The notes below the pieces were generated by a model. The model searched no databases and was not told the origin of the DNA. It saw only the letters and a program-made list of their open reading frames with translations. The translations under genes were made by a program, and so were the position numbers. From JAZDCZ01 sp046757925 (GTDB lineage Bacteria > Gemmatimonadota > Gemmatimonadetes > Gemmatimonadales > GWC2-71-9): a stretch of DNA of 64,000 bases. This document shows positions 35,682-44,476 of the stretch, in pieces; the stretch's first letter is position 1, and each line of letters opens with the position of its first letter. Location: contig JBHHZE010000011.1 in assembly GCA_046757925.1 (NCBI GenBank), forward strand, positions 10,176 to 74,175, in the 5' to 3' direction.

Positions 35682-37100
35682 ATGGACACATTCGGCTGGC
35701 TCTCGATCATCCCTCCAATCATTGCAATCGGGTTGGCGATCAAGACCAAGCAAGTTTACCTGTCACTCATCTTGTTTGTGTGGATGGGCTGGACGATCAT
35801 GAGCTCGTGGAATCCGGTCGAGGGACTGATACGATCGGTCGACGTCTTTCTAGCGAAAATCACGGAACCCGACAACGCGAGAGTGCTGCTATTCAGCGCC
35901 CTGATCGGTGCGATGATTACCTTCACTCAAGCTTCCGGTGGTATGGAAGGGTTTGTACGGTGGGTCGAGCATCGAGGACTCGCTCATTCAAAACGCTCTG
36001 TCGGACTCATCGCCGTATTCGTGAGTCTCAGTGTATTCCTCGAATCCAATTTCGGACTCCTGGTATCGGGTTCGGTAGCGCGGCCACTGTTCGACAAGTG
36101 TCGTATATCGCGTGAGAAACTGAGCTACCTCATAGACGCGACCTGCTCTCCCAAGTGCATCTTGATCCCACTCAACGCGTGGGGGGCCTACGTAATCAGC
36201 CTACTTGCAGCTCAGGACGTGGCAAGGCCGGTTGCTTTGGTTGTCGCTGCCCTGCCCCTCAACTTCTACGCCATCCTCGCCATCGTTCTGGCACTCGTAG
36301 TCGTAGTGGTAGAATGGAACATCGGACCCATGCGGGAGGCAGAACGACGAGTTGCCGAGGAGGGCAAGCTTCTCAGAGACGGTGCGGAACCGATGGTGTC
36401 AGCAGATGTGGCGACGGTCCAGCCAAAAGAAGGACTCCCCTATAGAGCCGTCAACATGGTAGTCCCCATCGCAGTAATGGTTGCCACGGTACCTTCGGTT
36501 CTATGGATTACCGGGAACGGCGACATCATGGCGGGGAGTGGGTCACAAGCCGTCCTATGGGGGGTGATAGTGGGGCTTTTCGCAGCAGCAGTACTCTATA
36601 AGTTACAGGGCATCATGTCCATCAAGGAGTTGAACGACAATGTCATCCGAGGTATTCAGGGATTGATACCTCTGGTAATTGTGCTTTCCCTAGCGTTTGC
36701 GATCGGTGAAACAACTAAGGCCCTGGGCACAGGTGTGTTCTTGGCTCAGGCAGCGCAGGCTACCGTGAATCCCGGCCTGGTTCCCGCAATCGTCTTTGTC
36801 TTGGGTTGCTTCATCGCATTCTCGACAGGAACCTCCTGGGGCACCTTTGCAATCATGATTCCGATCGTCATTCCCATGATTAGCCTGTTGGGTTTGCATC
36901 CAGGACTCACCTTAGGTGCCGCCCTGGGCGGCGGCATTTTCGGAGACCACTGCTCACCCATCTCGGATAGCACCATAGTGGCATCGATGGCTTCCGCCAC
37001 TGATCACATCGATCATGTCCGGACTCAACTACCTTACGCCCTCGCCGCTGCCGGGGGCGCTACCCTGCTGTTCCTCACCTTCGGCTTCCTGCTCCGATGA
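35682..37100 (+). CDS. NhaC-family Na+/H+ antiporter-like transporter
   Basis: Polytopic membrane protein of 472 aa with about 11-12 helices. IAFSTGTSWGTFAIMIPI and FGDHCSPISDSTIVASMAS are hallmarks of the NhaC antiporter superfamily. ATG at 35682 has GAAGGTGG upstream; a GTG nine bases earlier is less likely. Substrate may be Na+/H+ or an organic anion, as the superfamily is broad. It is followed by ctaA after 13 bases and may share its transcript. Confidence 0.87.
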   Translation: MDTFGWLSIIPPIIAIGLAIKTKQVYLSLILFVWMGWTIMSSWNPVEGLIRSVDVFLAKITEPDNARVLLFSALIGAMITFTQASGGMEGFVRWVEHRGLAHSKRSVGLIAVFVSLSVFLESNFGLLVSGSVARPLFDKCRISREKLSYLIDATCSPKCILIPLNAWGAYVISLLAAQDVARPVALVVAALPLNFYAILAIVLALVVVVVEWNIGPMREAERRVAEEGKLLRDGAEPMVSADVATVQPKEGLPYRAVNMVVPIAVMVATVPSVLWITGNGDIMAGSGSQAVLWGVIVGLFAAAVLYKLQGIMSIKELNDNVIRGIQGLIPLVIVLSLAFAIGETTKALGTGVFLAQAAQATVNPGLVPAIVFVLGCFIAFSTGTSWGTFAIMIPIVIPMISLLGLHPGLTLGAALGGGIFGDHCSPISDSTIVASMASATDHIDHVRTQLPYALAAAGGATLLFLTFGFLLR

Positions 37101-37113
37101 CCCAGGAATCGGA

Positions 37114-38028
37114 ATGAGACTCCTGAAACCCCTCGCGGTCACGACAGCGGCTTCGGCATTCGCCCTGGTCGCACTTTCGCCGCTCGTCCGCATCACCGAT
37201 TCCGGCCTGGGATGCGGCGAGCACTGGCCCCTGTGCAACGGACATCTCATCCCCCCACTCGATAACGTAGAGGTCATGATCGAATGGGGACACCGCTTGG
37301 CTGCCGCTGCGGTGAGCACCTTGCTGCTCGTCATGACCGGCTATGCCTTCTTGTTCCGACACACCGTGAGAATTGCAGGCAAGCAGGGAGTTCTGAAGCT
37401 CGCCATCTTAGGTTGCATTCTCTTGGTAGTTCAAATCCTTCTCGGGGCGATAACCGTATGGAACAGCCTGCCGTGGGCCGTGACAGCCACGCACCTAGCA
37501 AACGCCATGGTACTGCTTGCAGTTCTGTCGGTGGCTGCGTTCCGCGCCCTTGAACTTCCACAAACGAGCCAAGGGAATCGGCATCACTTGTTCCGCGCCG
37601 CAGTTGCTTCCGTGGCGCTCGGTGCAAGTGCGCTGCTACTCGGGGCGATTACCGCCAACACAGGGGCCGGTCCAGCCTGTCAGGGGTTTCCACTGTGTAG
37701 CGGCCAGATATGGCCCACTGCGGCATCCAGCGCTCTTCCAACTGTTCATTGGATTCATCGCCTCGTCGCCTACGGCCTGTTTTTTCACATGTTGGGACTA
37801 ACAATCAGGGTAGAACGCCAACCGACCCCAGCTGTCGTAAGAACGGCCACCCGCCTCACCTTCGGCCTGACAGTTCTCCAGATTGCGGTTGCAGTAGTCA
37901 TGGTCCTAGCGAGTCTCCCCACCGTGTGGCGCTCGCTGCACGCGGTGATCGCTACTGCGCTCTGGGTGGCGTTGATTCACCTCGCCTGGACGACTGCCAC
38001 AATCGATCCCCAGACTTCGTCAGCGTAG
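37114..38028 (+). CDS. ctaA: Heme A synthase, COX15/CtaA family
   Basis: Membrane oxidase (304 aa) that converts heme O to heme A for aa3-type oxidases. Eight helices in two four-helix bundles are expected; DSGLGCGEHWPLC, GHRLAAAAVS, NTGAGPACQGFPLCSG and HWIHRLVAYG supply the heme-ligand histidines and the conserved cysteine pairs. ATG at 37114 is chosen because the longer frame runs into nhaC and the usual N-terminus begins here. No oxidase subunits are adjacent. Confidence 0.92.
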   Translation: MRLLKPLAVTTAASAFALVALSPLVRITDSGLGCGEHWPLCNGHLIPPLDNVEVMIEWGHRLAAAAVSTLLLVMTGYAFLFRHTVRIAGKQGVLKLAILGCILLVVQILLGAITVWNSLPWAVTATHLANAMVLLAVLSVAAFRALELPQTSQGNRHHLFRAAVASVALGASALLLGAITANTGAGPACQGFPLCSGQIWPTAASSALPTVHWIHRLVAYGLFFHMLGLTIRVERQPTPAVVRTATRLTFGLTVLQIAVAVVMVLASLPTVWRSLHAVIATALWVALIHLAWTTATIDPQTSSA

Positions 38029-38034
38029 CGGAAG

Positions 38035-39207
38035 CTATGTCGGGAGAAATAGCTGGGTTTGGCGCACCTTTGGAGTTACCTCAGGTCCACTGTCTCCCAT
38101 AATGACATTGATCTCGCTCCGTACCCCAAAGCGCCCAGCCAGGTAGACACCCGGTTCCACGGAGAAGACTACGCCGGGCACCAGTGTCCTCACATCGTGT
38201 GTCTCGAAGTCGTCCAGATGCGGACCGGAACCGTGCAGATCCTGATCGATAGAATGGCCGGTACGATGGCCGAACTCGGCGGCGTACCCCCGTTTCGCCA
38301 ACAGATCACGTGCAGCCCTGTCGAGGCTAGCCCCGGTAATCGCCTGTCCTGCAGCACAGGCTGAATCCAGGTGCTCCACTACCGCGTCCCTCGCCGCCGT
38401 TACGGCGTCCCACACGTCGACAACCTCCTTGGGGGGAGTGTGCCCCGAAAAACCCATCCAGGTCTGATCCGCCCACGCCGCATGCTCACCTCTTGCCCAC
38501 AGGTCGAGCAGGATCACCTCGTCTTTGAGCAGGGCTCGATCACCGCTTTGCGCGGTATTGTGGTGGGGATCTGCCGCGTGGGCCCCGAAGGCTACAATCG
38601 GCGGATCTTCCACACTCAATCCGGCGCGCTCGAATTGCTCCATAACTCGCCGCTGGATATCTATTTCGTTTACCTGCCCGGCCTCGCATACCGCAACTTC
38701 CAACGTCGATCTCGCAATTTCTGCTACGATCTCGGCGGCGGCTCGATGGGCCGCGAGTTCCGCATTCGTCCAGCGCGCAGCGAAGTTCGTTACCAGTTGA
38801 TCGGACGGTAGCACCTGGGCTCCAAGACCGCTCAAGAGTTCCACTACTCCGTGCGGGACCCTGTCGACGTAGGGCACGGTATTTCCGGGAGACACTTCCA
38901 TGGCTACGCGTTTCCCGGTTACTAGTGTCTCGAGTTTCTGGTGCAGCTCTTGCCATGTAGTGTAAACAACGGTTTTGCCAGCAAAGTCCTGCACGGCAGC
39001 TGCGTCTATCGAATGAACTATGGCCACGGGCGGACCTTGCGCCGGCAGCCAAACGAACACGCGTCTGGTGACCATGCCTTCGTATCCAATCACCCGCCGA
39101 GCTACAGGGTTCACTCCGTGAAAATCGTACAGCAACCAACCATCCGCTCCGGTAGTGTTCAACGCTTGCTCGAGTACTGTGGGATCGATTCGCTCTAACG
39201 CCTTCAT
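38035..39207 (-). CDS. M24-family metallopeptidase (Xaa-Pro aminopeptidase-like)
   Basis: Pita-bread fold peptidase, 390 aa: creatinase-like N-terminal domain (about residues 10-150) and catalytic domain with all five metal ligands visible: two Asp in ILLDLWA and WADQTW, His in EFGHRTGH, and Glu in SVEPGVY and RSEINV. This predicts removal of residues preceding proline. ATG at 39207 overlaps the upstream stop by 4 bases; no signal peptide is seen, so it is probably cytoplasmic. Its stop is 6 bases from the convergent ctaA stop. Confidence 0.88.
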   Translation of the reverse strand: MKALERIDPTVLEQALNTTGADGWLLYDFHGVNPVARRVIGYEGMVTRRVFVWLPAQGPPVAIVHSIDAAAVQDFAGKTVVYTTWQELHQKLETLVTGKRVAMEVSPGNTVPYVDRVPHGVVELLSGLGAQVLPSDQLVTNFAARWTNAELAAHRAAAEIVAEIARSTLEVAVCEAGQVNEIDIQRRVMEQFERAGLSVEDPPIVAFGAHAADPHHNTAQSGDRALLKDEVILLDLWARGEHAAWADQTWMGFSGHTPPKEVVDVWDAVTAARDAVVEHLDSACAAGQAITGASLDRAARDLLAKRGYAAEFGHRTGHSIDQDLHGSGPHLDDFETHDVRTLVPGVVFSVEPGVYLAGRFGVRSEINVIMGDSGPEVTPKVRQTQLFLPT

Positions 39208-39824
39208 CGCTGACCTCGCAGGTTGAGTTGCCACCTACATAGCTGGTCGCCTCTGCTGCAGCACGCTTCGTGCAACATTGCTCCGTCGAAATCCGTCAAG
39301 CGCCTCATGAGTTCCGCCAGCGCCACTCCGTAAAACTCACAGCCCTCACCCGCCGTACCTTCCGTCGACGGAAGGTCGCATCCATGCGCTACGACACTGC
39401 CGTCATCATCCCTCATCTCGAGTCCGAACACCTTCGCAACCAACCCCCTGGCAGCTGCAAACCCCATGTGCGATCCCAGCGGCCCAATCCCAACTTTCCG
39501 AAGCGCCCGGATCGGCAGCGGTAGAATCCCAACAGCTCTCCGGGCTGCCCGTCTGCCCGCCTGGTTAAACGTCAGTGCAGAATCGCTGCGCCGACTCACC
39601 AGTGTGAATAGCTGCACGACATCAATTGACTTCGTGTACCCACCCTTCCGTTCTAACTTGCGGTAGCGGTCAATTTGGGCGGCTACAGTCGGATTCATGC
39701 CCAGGCGTTTGGAAGCAATCTCGTCTCCGGGCGTGTCCATACCGAGCGGGACGGAGCCGTCAAGGAGGCGTACCGTTTCGAGTAGCGCAAGGGGAATTAT
39801 GGCGTGTATTCTTGTTGTATGCAC
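39204..39824 (-). CDS. Putative V4R-like (4-vinyl reductase domain) protein
   Basis: A 206-aa soluble protein. The C-terminal half ends with HEACCSRGDQLCRWQL, which resembles the Cys-containing end of V4R/Bet3-type domains that bind small hydrophobic molecules. The remainder is not recognised. GTG at 39824 is the furthest start; an ATG at residue 29 is possible. It is coupled to the M24 peptidase by ATGA and is divergent from the ECF sigma operon. Domain assignment is tentative. Confidence 0.5.
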   Translation of the reverse strand: MHTTRIHAIIPLALLETVRLLDGSVPLGMDTPGDEIASKRLGMNPTVAAQIDRYRKLERKGGYTKSIDVVQLFTLVSRRSDSALTFNQAGRRAARRAVGILPLPIRALRKVGIGPLGSHMGFAAARGLVAKVFGLEMRDDDGSVVAHGCDLPSTEGTAGEGCEFYGVALAELMRRLTDFDGAMLHEACCSRGDQLCRWQLNLRGQR

Positions 39825-39924
39825 GAGGCCGAAGCAGCTGGATATGTGGCGGCGAGCAAGTTAGCCCGGAAACGGGAGATCTGCCAGGGACAGTTGCGCT
39901 ACTCGGTTCCCGAGGCCATTCTAT

Positions 39925-39943
39925 TGCATCCAGTCATGATGCA
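39925..39943. promoter_or_regulatory. Inverted repeat upstream of the ECF sigma operon
   Basis: TGCATC-N7-GATGCA, perfect 6-base arms, about 46 bases before the sigma factor GTG and within the 164-base divergent gap. It is a possible operator; no clear ECF-type promoter motif was found there. Confidence 0.3.
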
Positions 39944-39988
39944 TTTAGACGGTTCCGATCCCCACGAGAACTCACTTGAGGTACCTGA

Positions 39989-40555
39989 GTGGTAGCACGT
40001 CCAGAGCGTAGACGACTCGCGTTCGAGGCCGAGGCGTTGCCCCATCTCGATGCGGTATATCGGGTAGCGCTTCGTTTGGCGGGTGACGAGTCGCAGGCCG
40101 ACGACTTGACGCAAGAAACCATGCTCAAGGCGTTTCGCTCCTGGCATCAATACAAGCAGGGGACTAACGTGAGGGCGTGGTTGTTGACCATCCTCCGCCA
40201 CACGTTCATTAACGATTACCGCAAGGCACGGCGTAGCGGGAGAATGGTCGACATCGCCGATGTCGAAGAGTTCCGAGTCTTCCATGAGGTCCAGGACGCC
40301 GATCCCGAGGGTACTTTCTTCAATCAGATTGTCGACGACGAGGTGTTGCGGGCGATCGACTCTCTGCCCGACGAGTTCCGCGAGACGCTCGTGTTGAGCG
40401 ACGTGGAGCAACTGTCGTACGCTGAGATAGCAGAAGTTACTGGAGTACCCATAGGTACGGTGAAGTCCCGTCTATTCCGAGCGCGACAGGCATTACAGCA
40501 GCAGCTCTATGAATACGCCGTTGAGATGGGATACATCAAGGGGGCAGAACGGTGA
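39989..40555 (+). CDS. ECF sigma factor, SigR/RpoE-like
   Basis: RNA polymerase sigma factor of 188 aa with region 2 (about residues 15-80: LPHLDAVYRVALRLAG, QADDLTQETMLKAFRSW) and region 4 (about 125-175: LPDEFRETLVLSDVEQLSYAEIAE as the helix-turn-helix part). Segments such as GTNVRAWLLTILRHTFINDYRK resemble the thiol-stress SigR group (ECF12). GTG at 39989 follows GAGGT by eight bases. It is coupled by a GTGA overlap to a zinc anti-sigma gene and heads a nine-gene operon that it probably regulates. Confidence 0.92.
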   Translation: MVARPERRRLAFEAEALPHLDAVYRVALRLAGDESQADDLTQETMLKAFRSWHQYKQGTNVRAWLLTILRHTFINDYRKARRSGRMVDIADVEEFRVFHEVQDADPEGTFFNQIVDDEVLRAIDSLPDEFRETLVLSDVEQLSYAEIAEVTGVPIGTVKSRLFRARQALQQQLYEYAVEMGYIKGAER

Positions 40556-40815
40556 AGCAAGAGCATGGAATCGACTGTCACCAGGCGGCGCAACGACTAT
40601 ATGATTACCTGGACGGTGAACTGTCGAGCGATGATGAAAAGGCAGTGCGAGGTCATCTGCGCGACTGTGCTCCATGCTTCTCCCTTTTCAACTTCGAAGA
40701 AGCGTACGTCAAGTTCTTGTCCGCCAGGGCTAAGGCTCGCAAGGCTCCCGAACACCTCAAGCTAAAGATCTTCGAACAGGTGATGCTGATGGGAGATGAA
40801 GCCGAGGAGGAGTGA
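40552..40815 (+). CDS. Zinc-binding anti-sigma factor, RsrA-like
   Basis: An 87-aa soluble protein with the ZAS pattern Cys9 and HLRDCAPC (His35, Cys39, Cys42), as in RsrA, where zinc is released on thiol oxidation so the sigma factor is freed. No transmembrane helix is present, in agreement with a cytoplasmic redox switch. GTG at 40552 overlaps the sigma stop and its own stop overlaps the DUF92 start (both GTGA), indicating tight co-translation. Confidence 0.88.
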   Translation: MKQEHGIDCHQAAQRLYDYLDGELSSDDEKAVRGHLRDCAPCFSLFNFEEAYVKFLSARAKARKAPEHLKLKIFEQVMLMGDEAEEE

Positions 40816-41600
40816 CCGTTGTCGTCGCCGGCGCGCTCGCGGGAACGTTGGCGCTGATAGGCCACGCACTGAAGTGGCTCACTCGAGGAGGTACGATGGC
40901 TGCTGCCGGCGTTGGGACTGCGGTCCTTGCCGGAGCAGGACTGCGTGGCGCCAGCCTCCTGGCTCTGTTCTTCATCTCCGGTAGTCTCCTTACCAGATTC
41001 TCCCCAACGCTCGACCCTGCAGCTCGCGATCGTGCAGTAGGCACGCGCCGCAACGCCTATCAGGTGATTGCCAACGGTACCTGGGCAGCTGTTGGGGGAC
41101 TGCTCCTCTGGATTCCCTCCCTCCTGGTGGGAGTGAACGGCTGGCCGCTGCTGACCGGCTCGCTGGCCGCCGCCCAAGGTGACACCTGGGCCACAGAAAC
41201 CGGGGCGTTTTCGGCCAAACCACCCAGACTTTTCACCACAGGGAAAGCGGTCGCTCCCGGAACATCCGGTGGCACCACACTCCTCGGAACAATAGGCGGA
41301 CTCACCGGTGTAGCCACTATGGCAGGACTCGCCATTCTGGTGGCGGTGCCCGACCGTGCGGTCGCCGGATGCGTACTCGGCGGCGTCTCCGGTGTATTGA
41401 TCGATTCCCTACTGGGCGCCACGGTCCAGGCTTCCTACTACTGCAGCTCCTGCGAAGAATCGTGCGAAACGGCTCTACATAGGTGCGGGTTGGAGAGTGA
41501 ACAGGTGCGAGGTTGGAGCAGGTTTAACAACGATGCGGTCAATTTCGTTGCGACGGGGGTGGGAGGCCTCATCTCGGTCGGTTACTGGCTGCTTCGGTAG
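40812..41600 (+). CDS. DUF92 family membrane protein
   Basis: Polytopic membrane protein (262 aa), about 6-7 helices. AAQGDTWATETG, GTSGGTTLLGT and a C-terminal NNDAVNFVATGVGG match DUF92 (TMEM19-like); the plant member VTE6 is a phytyl-phosphate kinase, whereas bacterial members mostly lack an assigned reaction. GTG at 40812 overlaps the anti-sigma stop. With a geranylgeranyl-reductase-like enzyme next to it, an isoprenoid-related reaction is a reasonable inference. Confidence 0.85.
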   Translation: MTVVVAGALAGTLALIGHALKWLTRGGTMAAAGVGTAVLAGAGLRGASLLALFFISGSLLTRFSPTLDPAARDRAVGTRRNAYQVIANGTWAAVGGLLLWIPSLLVGVNGWPLLTGSLAAAQGDTWATETGAFSAKPPRLFTTGKAVAPGTSGGTTLLGTIGGLTGVATMAGLAILVAVPDRAVAGCVLGGVSGVLIDSLLGATVQASYYCSSCEESCETALHRCGLESEQVRGWSRFNNDAVNFVATGVGGLISVGYWLLR

Positions 41601-41603
41601 CAG

Positions 41604-42839
41604 ATGCCAAACGCAAACACCAGGATGACCATGCCGATCTATGACGCGATCATAGTTGGTGCCGGGCCGGCAGGCAGCGCCACAGCTGCACTGTTCGCCA
41701 GGCGTGGGTTGCGAGTCCTTCTCGTGGAACGCTGCAGGTTCCCGCGCGCAAAGCCGTGTGCCGAGTATCTCAGCCCTCAGACATCTCAAATCCTCCAAAA
41801 CTTGGGTGCTACCGAAATCCTCCGCCGCGAGTCTCCCGCCCGACTCCGTGGGATGCGGATCGTGAGTGCGGACAGAACATCGTTTACCGGCTGGTTTGAC
41901 GGAGCGCACGGCTTTCGAGCTCACAGCAACTTTGGGATCGCACTGCCAAGAAAAGTTTTGGATGCACGCCTCGCGGAGGTCGCTGTCGATAGTGGAGCCA
42001 CATTACTGGACGGAACTACGGTGGAACGCATGAGTCCGGCCGGCCCGCGGTGCCGGCAGCTATTGATCCGCCAGGGACACAGGGCATCTATAGTTTCAGG
42101 CCGACTGATCGTTGGAGCGGACGGCATAAATTCGCATATCGCCAAGCAGATGGGAGTGAGTAGACGGGGCCGTCTGCGACGTATTGCCCTAGTATCACAC
42201 GCACATGACGTGGCAGGAATGCACGACATAGGAGAAATGCACGTTGGACGCGTCGGATATGCGGGCATAGCTCCCGTGGGAGGAGGGCTCACCAACCTCT
42301 CGATCGTGATAGACCTCAAACACGCCAGAGTATCGGGCGCTTCCGTGCTCGTCATGCAGGATCTTCTGCGACAATTCTTTCCGGAGATAGCCGCTCGCAT
42401 GGCCGACGCGCGGTTCGTCTCTCCAGTGCTCGGAGCCGGTCCGTTCTCACGCCACACCACAACCGCTTGCAGCGACCGCGCACTGCTGGTAGGTGACGCG
42501 GCTGATTTTTATGATCCGTTTACGGGCGAAGGCATCTTCACCGCGCTGCGTGGAGCGGAACTTCTTGCCGGTCAGGCCCTAGCGGCGATAGAGACCGACA
42601 AACTGTCTGCATCTGATCTCACCTCCTATGACACAGTCCGGCGGCACGAGTTCGGTGGTAAATGGAAGGTCGAGCGCATGGTTGCTTGGTTCGTCGGACA
42701 CCCACTGGCACTCAACCACGTGGCACGGCGTCTGGCTGCCAAGCAACGCCTCGCGGATCTCCTAATCGGAGTCGCCGGCGATTTCGTGCCGCCTGGTCAG
42801 GTGCTTCGTCCACAGTTTTTTTGGCAACTGGTCCGATGA
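41604..42839 (+). CDS. FAD-dependent oxidoreductase, geranylgeranyl reductase-like
   Basis: A 411-aa flavoprotein. The FAD motif is IIVGAGPAGSATAALFARRG; RFPRAKPCAEYLSPQT and LVGDAADFYDPFTGEGIFTAL belong to the geranylgeranyl reductase/aromatic hydroxylase group. Three in-frame Met codons occur at 41604, 41625 and 41631; the later two give a more usual N-terminus. It could reduce isoprenoid double bonds or hydroxylate an aromatic or polyketide ring. Coupled by ATGA to a flavin reductase, which could supply FADH2. Confidence 0.85.
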   Translation: MPNANTRMTMPIYDAIIVGAGPAGSATAALFARRGLRVLLVERCRFPRAKPCAEYLSPQTSQILQNLGATEILRRESPARLRGMRIVSADRTSFTGWFDGAHGFRAHSNFGIALPRKVLDARLAEVAVDSGATLLDGTTVERMSPAGPRCRQLLIRQGHRASIVSGRLIVGADGINSHIAKQMGVSRRGRLRRIALVSHAHDVAGMHDIGEMHVGRVGYAGIAPVGGGLTNLSIVIDLKHARVSGASVLVMQDLLRQFFPEIAARMADARFVSPVLGAGPFSRHTTTACSDRALLVGDAADFYDPFTGEGIFTALRGAELLAGQALAAIETDKLSASDLTSYDTVRRHEFGGKWKVERMVAWFVGHPLALNHVARRLAAKQRLADLLIGVAGDFVPPGQVLRPQFFWQLVR

Positions 42840-43333
42840 CCCACGGGGAGCAGCGGGTCACGCCGTCCGAGTTCCGCACCCTAATAGGGAGCTTTGCGTC
42901 AGGCGTAAGCGTCATTACAGCGACCGACGGCAACGGCCGTGCTACCGGAATGACTGCTACCGCGGTAACGGCCGTCTCGCTGGACCCGCCACTCATATCA
43001 GTATGCGTCAACAACAGCGATCCTCTCCATACGATCATGCGCGGCGCCACGATATTTGCTGTGAATATCCTCGCAGAAGGCCAGGTGACGATGTCGCGAC
43101 GGTTCGCCGGCGAACACGCTCTGCGATTCCACGAAGTTGCCTATACCGAGGGTCTGCACGGCGTACCTCTCCTGGACAGCGTCGTAGCTCAGATACTGTG
43201 CAAGCCATGGAAGGAAATCGAAGCAGGTGATCACTCGATGTTTCTGGGACTGGTCACTGCCGGTTCAGTTTTCGAGCGGCTACCGTTGCTGCATTATCGC
43301 GGTCGATACGGAACCACGAGGGACTTGGCATGA
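42836..43333 (+). CDS. Flavin reductase-like domain protein
   Basis: A 165-aa FMN-binding split-barrel flavin reductase. RTLIGSFASGVSVITA, GMTATAVTAVSLDPPLISVCV and FAVNILAEGQ are typical of reductase components (HpaC/ActVB-like) that supply reduced flavin to a partner monooxygenase. ATG at 42836 overlaps the FAD-enzyme stop (ATGA); the longer frame begins within that gene and is rejected. The pairing suggests a two-component oxygenase or reductase. Confidence 0.9.
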   Translation: MTHGEQRVTPSEFRTLIGSFASGVSVITATDGNGRATGMTATAVTAVSLDPPLISVCVNNSDPLHTIMRGATIFAVNILAEGQVTMSRRFAGEHALRFHEVAYTEGLHGVPLLDSVVAQILCKPWKEIEAGDHSMFLGLVTAGSVFERLPLLHYRGRYGTTRDLA

Positions 43334-44019
43334 CGCTGGGCGCGATTTCACGAATCGGCCACGAGGCGCTCGACACACGCCAATGTGAACCCGGCATAGC
43401 ACGGGCCACATTGCGCGATATCGCTCGGGCGAACGCTCTGTTCGGGGGAACAGCGGCCGTTGGATTCGGCGTGGCCAAGCTTCTGGGTGGGAAGAAGAGC
43501 GGCGCCCAACTCAGCCTGCTGGACGCCGGTGCGGGTGCGGGTGACATAACGGCGCATTTGAGTCGCAAGAGTCCTCGCCGTGAAGTCGCAATCAAACCAT
43601 ATACTCTAGACTTCAATCGTGAGGCAGTGCGAACATGCAGTAGTAGAGGACTTGTCACGGTGATGGGAGACGTGCATTCCATCCCCTTTCGCGACGATAG
43701 TTTCGACATAGTGGTGGCAAGTCAGCTGTTGCATCATTTCGCTCGTCCTGCTGCAGCCACCATCCTGCGAGAGTTCGCGCGTGTCGCGCGGCGCGGCGTA
43801 GTTGTTGCAGATCTCGAGCGTGCAAGCCTGGCGGCGGCTGGTATTTGGGTGGCGTCTCTCCTGCTGGGTTTTCACCCGGTCACGAGACATGATTCCGTGG
43901 TCTCCGTCCAACGTGGATTCTCGCCCCAGGAACTCTCGGCGCTGTTGCGCTCAGCCGGCATGCACACCCGGGTCTATCGCCGTCCTGGATATCGGCTCGT
44001 TGCGGCGTGGAGAGCATGA
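43330..44019 (+). CDS. Class I SAM-dependent methyltransferase
   Basis: A 229-aa enzyme with the SAM-binding motif LLDAGAGAGDITAHL, a second acidic residue in LDFNREAV, and SFDIVVASQLLHHF as motif IV. HDSVVSVQRGFSPQELSALL resembles methyltransferases that occur in bacterial operons with type III polyketide synthases and FAD enzymes. The methyl acceptor is unknown. Its ATG overlaps the flavin reductase stop by 4 bases. Confidence 0.87.
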   Translation: MTLGAISRIGHEALDTRQCEPGIARATLRDIARANALFGGTAAVGFGVAKLLGGKKSGAQLSLLDAGAGAGDITAHLSRKSPRREVAIKPYTLDFNREAVRTCSSRGLVTVMGDVHSIPFRDDSFDIVVASQLLHHFARPAAATILREFARVARRGVVVADLERASLAAAGIWVASLLLGFHPVTRHDSVVSVQRGFSPQELSALLRSAGMHTRVYRRPGYRLVAAWRA

Positions 44020-44020
44020 C

Positions 44021-44476
44021 GTGGAAACCATCGATCGCATATCGGTGCAAGCTCCGATCAAGCGTGTATTCGAAGTGGCAGTAGACGTAGAGCGATGGCC
44101 CGAGTTTCTAAGCCATTACCGTTGGGTGCGGGTACTGGAGCGATCGGAACATGATCGTCTGGTTGAAATGGCGGCATGGCGACCGTTCGGGCCGGTCCGT
44201 TTTCCCACTTGGTGGCTATCACGGATGCGTGTAAGCCACGACGCACACATCATACATTACACACACGTGCGCGGCCTAACGAATGGCATGGACGTCGAGT
44301 GGCAGCTGGTTGCCCGCCCACATGGCGTCGAGATCGTAATAACTCACTATTGGAAGGGACTGCCCGTGCCCGTCATCGGCTCTTTGGTGGCCAGCTGTGT
44401 CATAGGACCGGTCTTCATTCACGGAATCGCGTCTCGTACGTTGGCGGGCGTCAAGCGCAGGGCCGAATGGACGTGA
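44021..44476 (+). CDS. SRPBCC family protein (START-like; polyketide cyclase/CoxG type)
   Basis: A 151-aa START-like fold protein. ISVQAPIKRVFEVAVDVERWPEFLSHYRWVRV is diagnostic of polyketide cyclase/dehydrase and coenzyme Q-binding (COQ10) families, which hold hydrophobic ligands in a deep pocket. GTG at 44021 lies one base past the methyltransferase stop and gives a standard N-terminus; the longer frame is a shadow of the upstream gene. It could be a cyclase/aromatase or a carrier for the pathway product. Overlaps the ketosynthase gene by 10 bases. Confidence 0.8.
   Translation: METIDRISVQAPIKRVFEVAVDVERWPEFLSHYRWVRVLERSEHDRLVEMAAWRPFGPVRFPTWWLSRMRVSHDAHIIHYTHVRGLTNGMDVEWQLVARPHGVEIVITHYWKGLPVPVIGSLVASCVIGPVFIHGIASRTLAGVKRRAEWT

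Noticed and set aside
39804..39995. 63-codon plus-strand frame between the V4R-like gene and the sigma factor
   Set aside because: It spans a divergent promoter region, lacks a ribosome-binding site and has no recognisable sequence.
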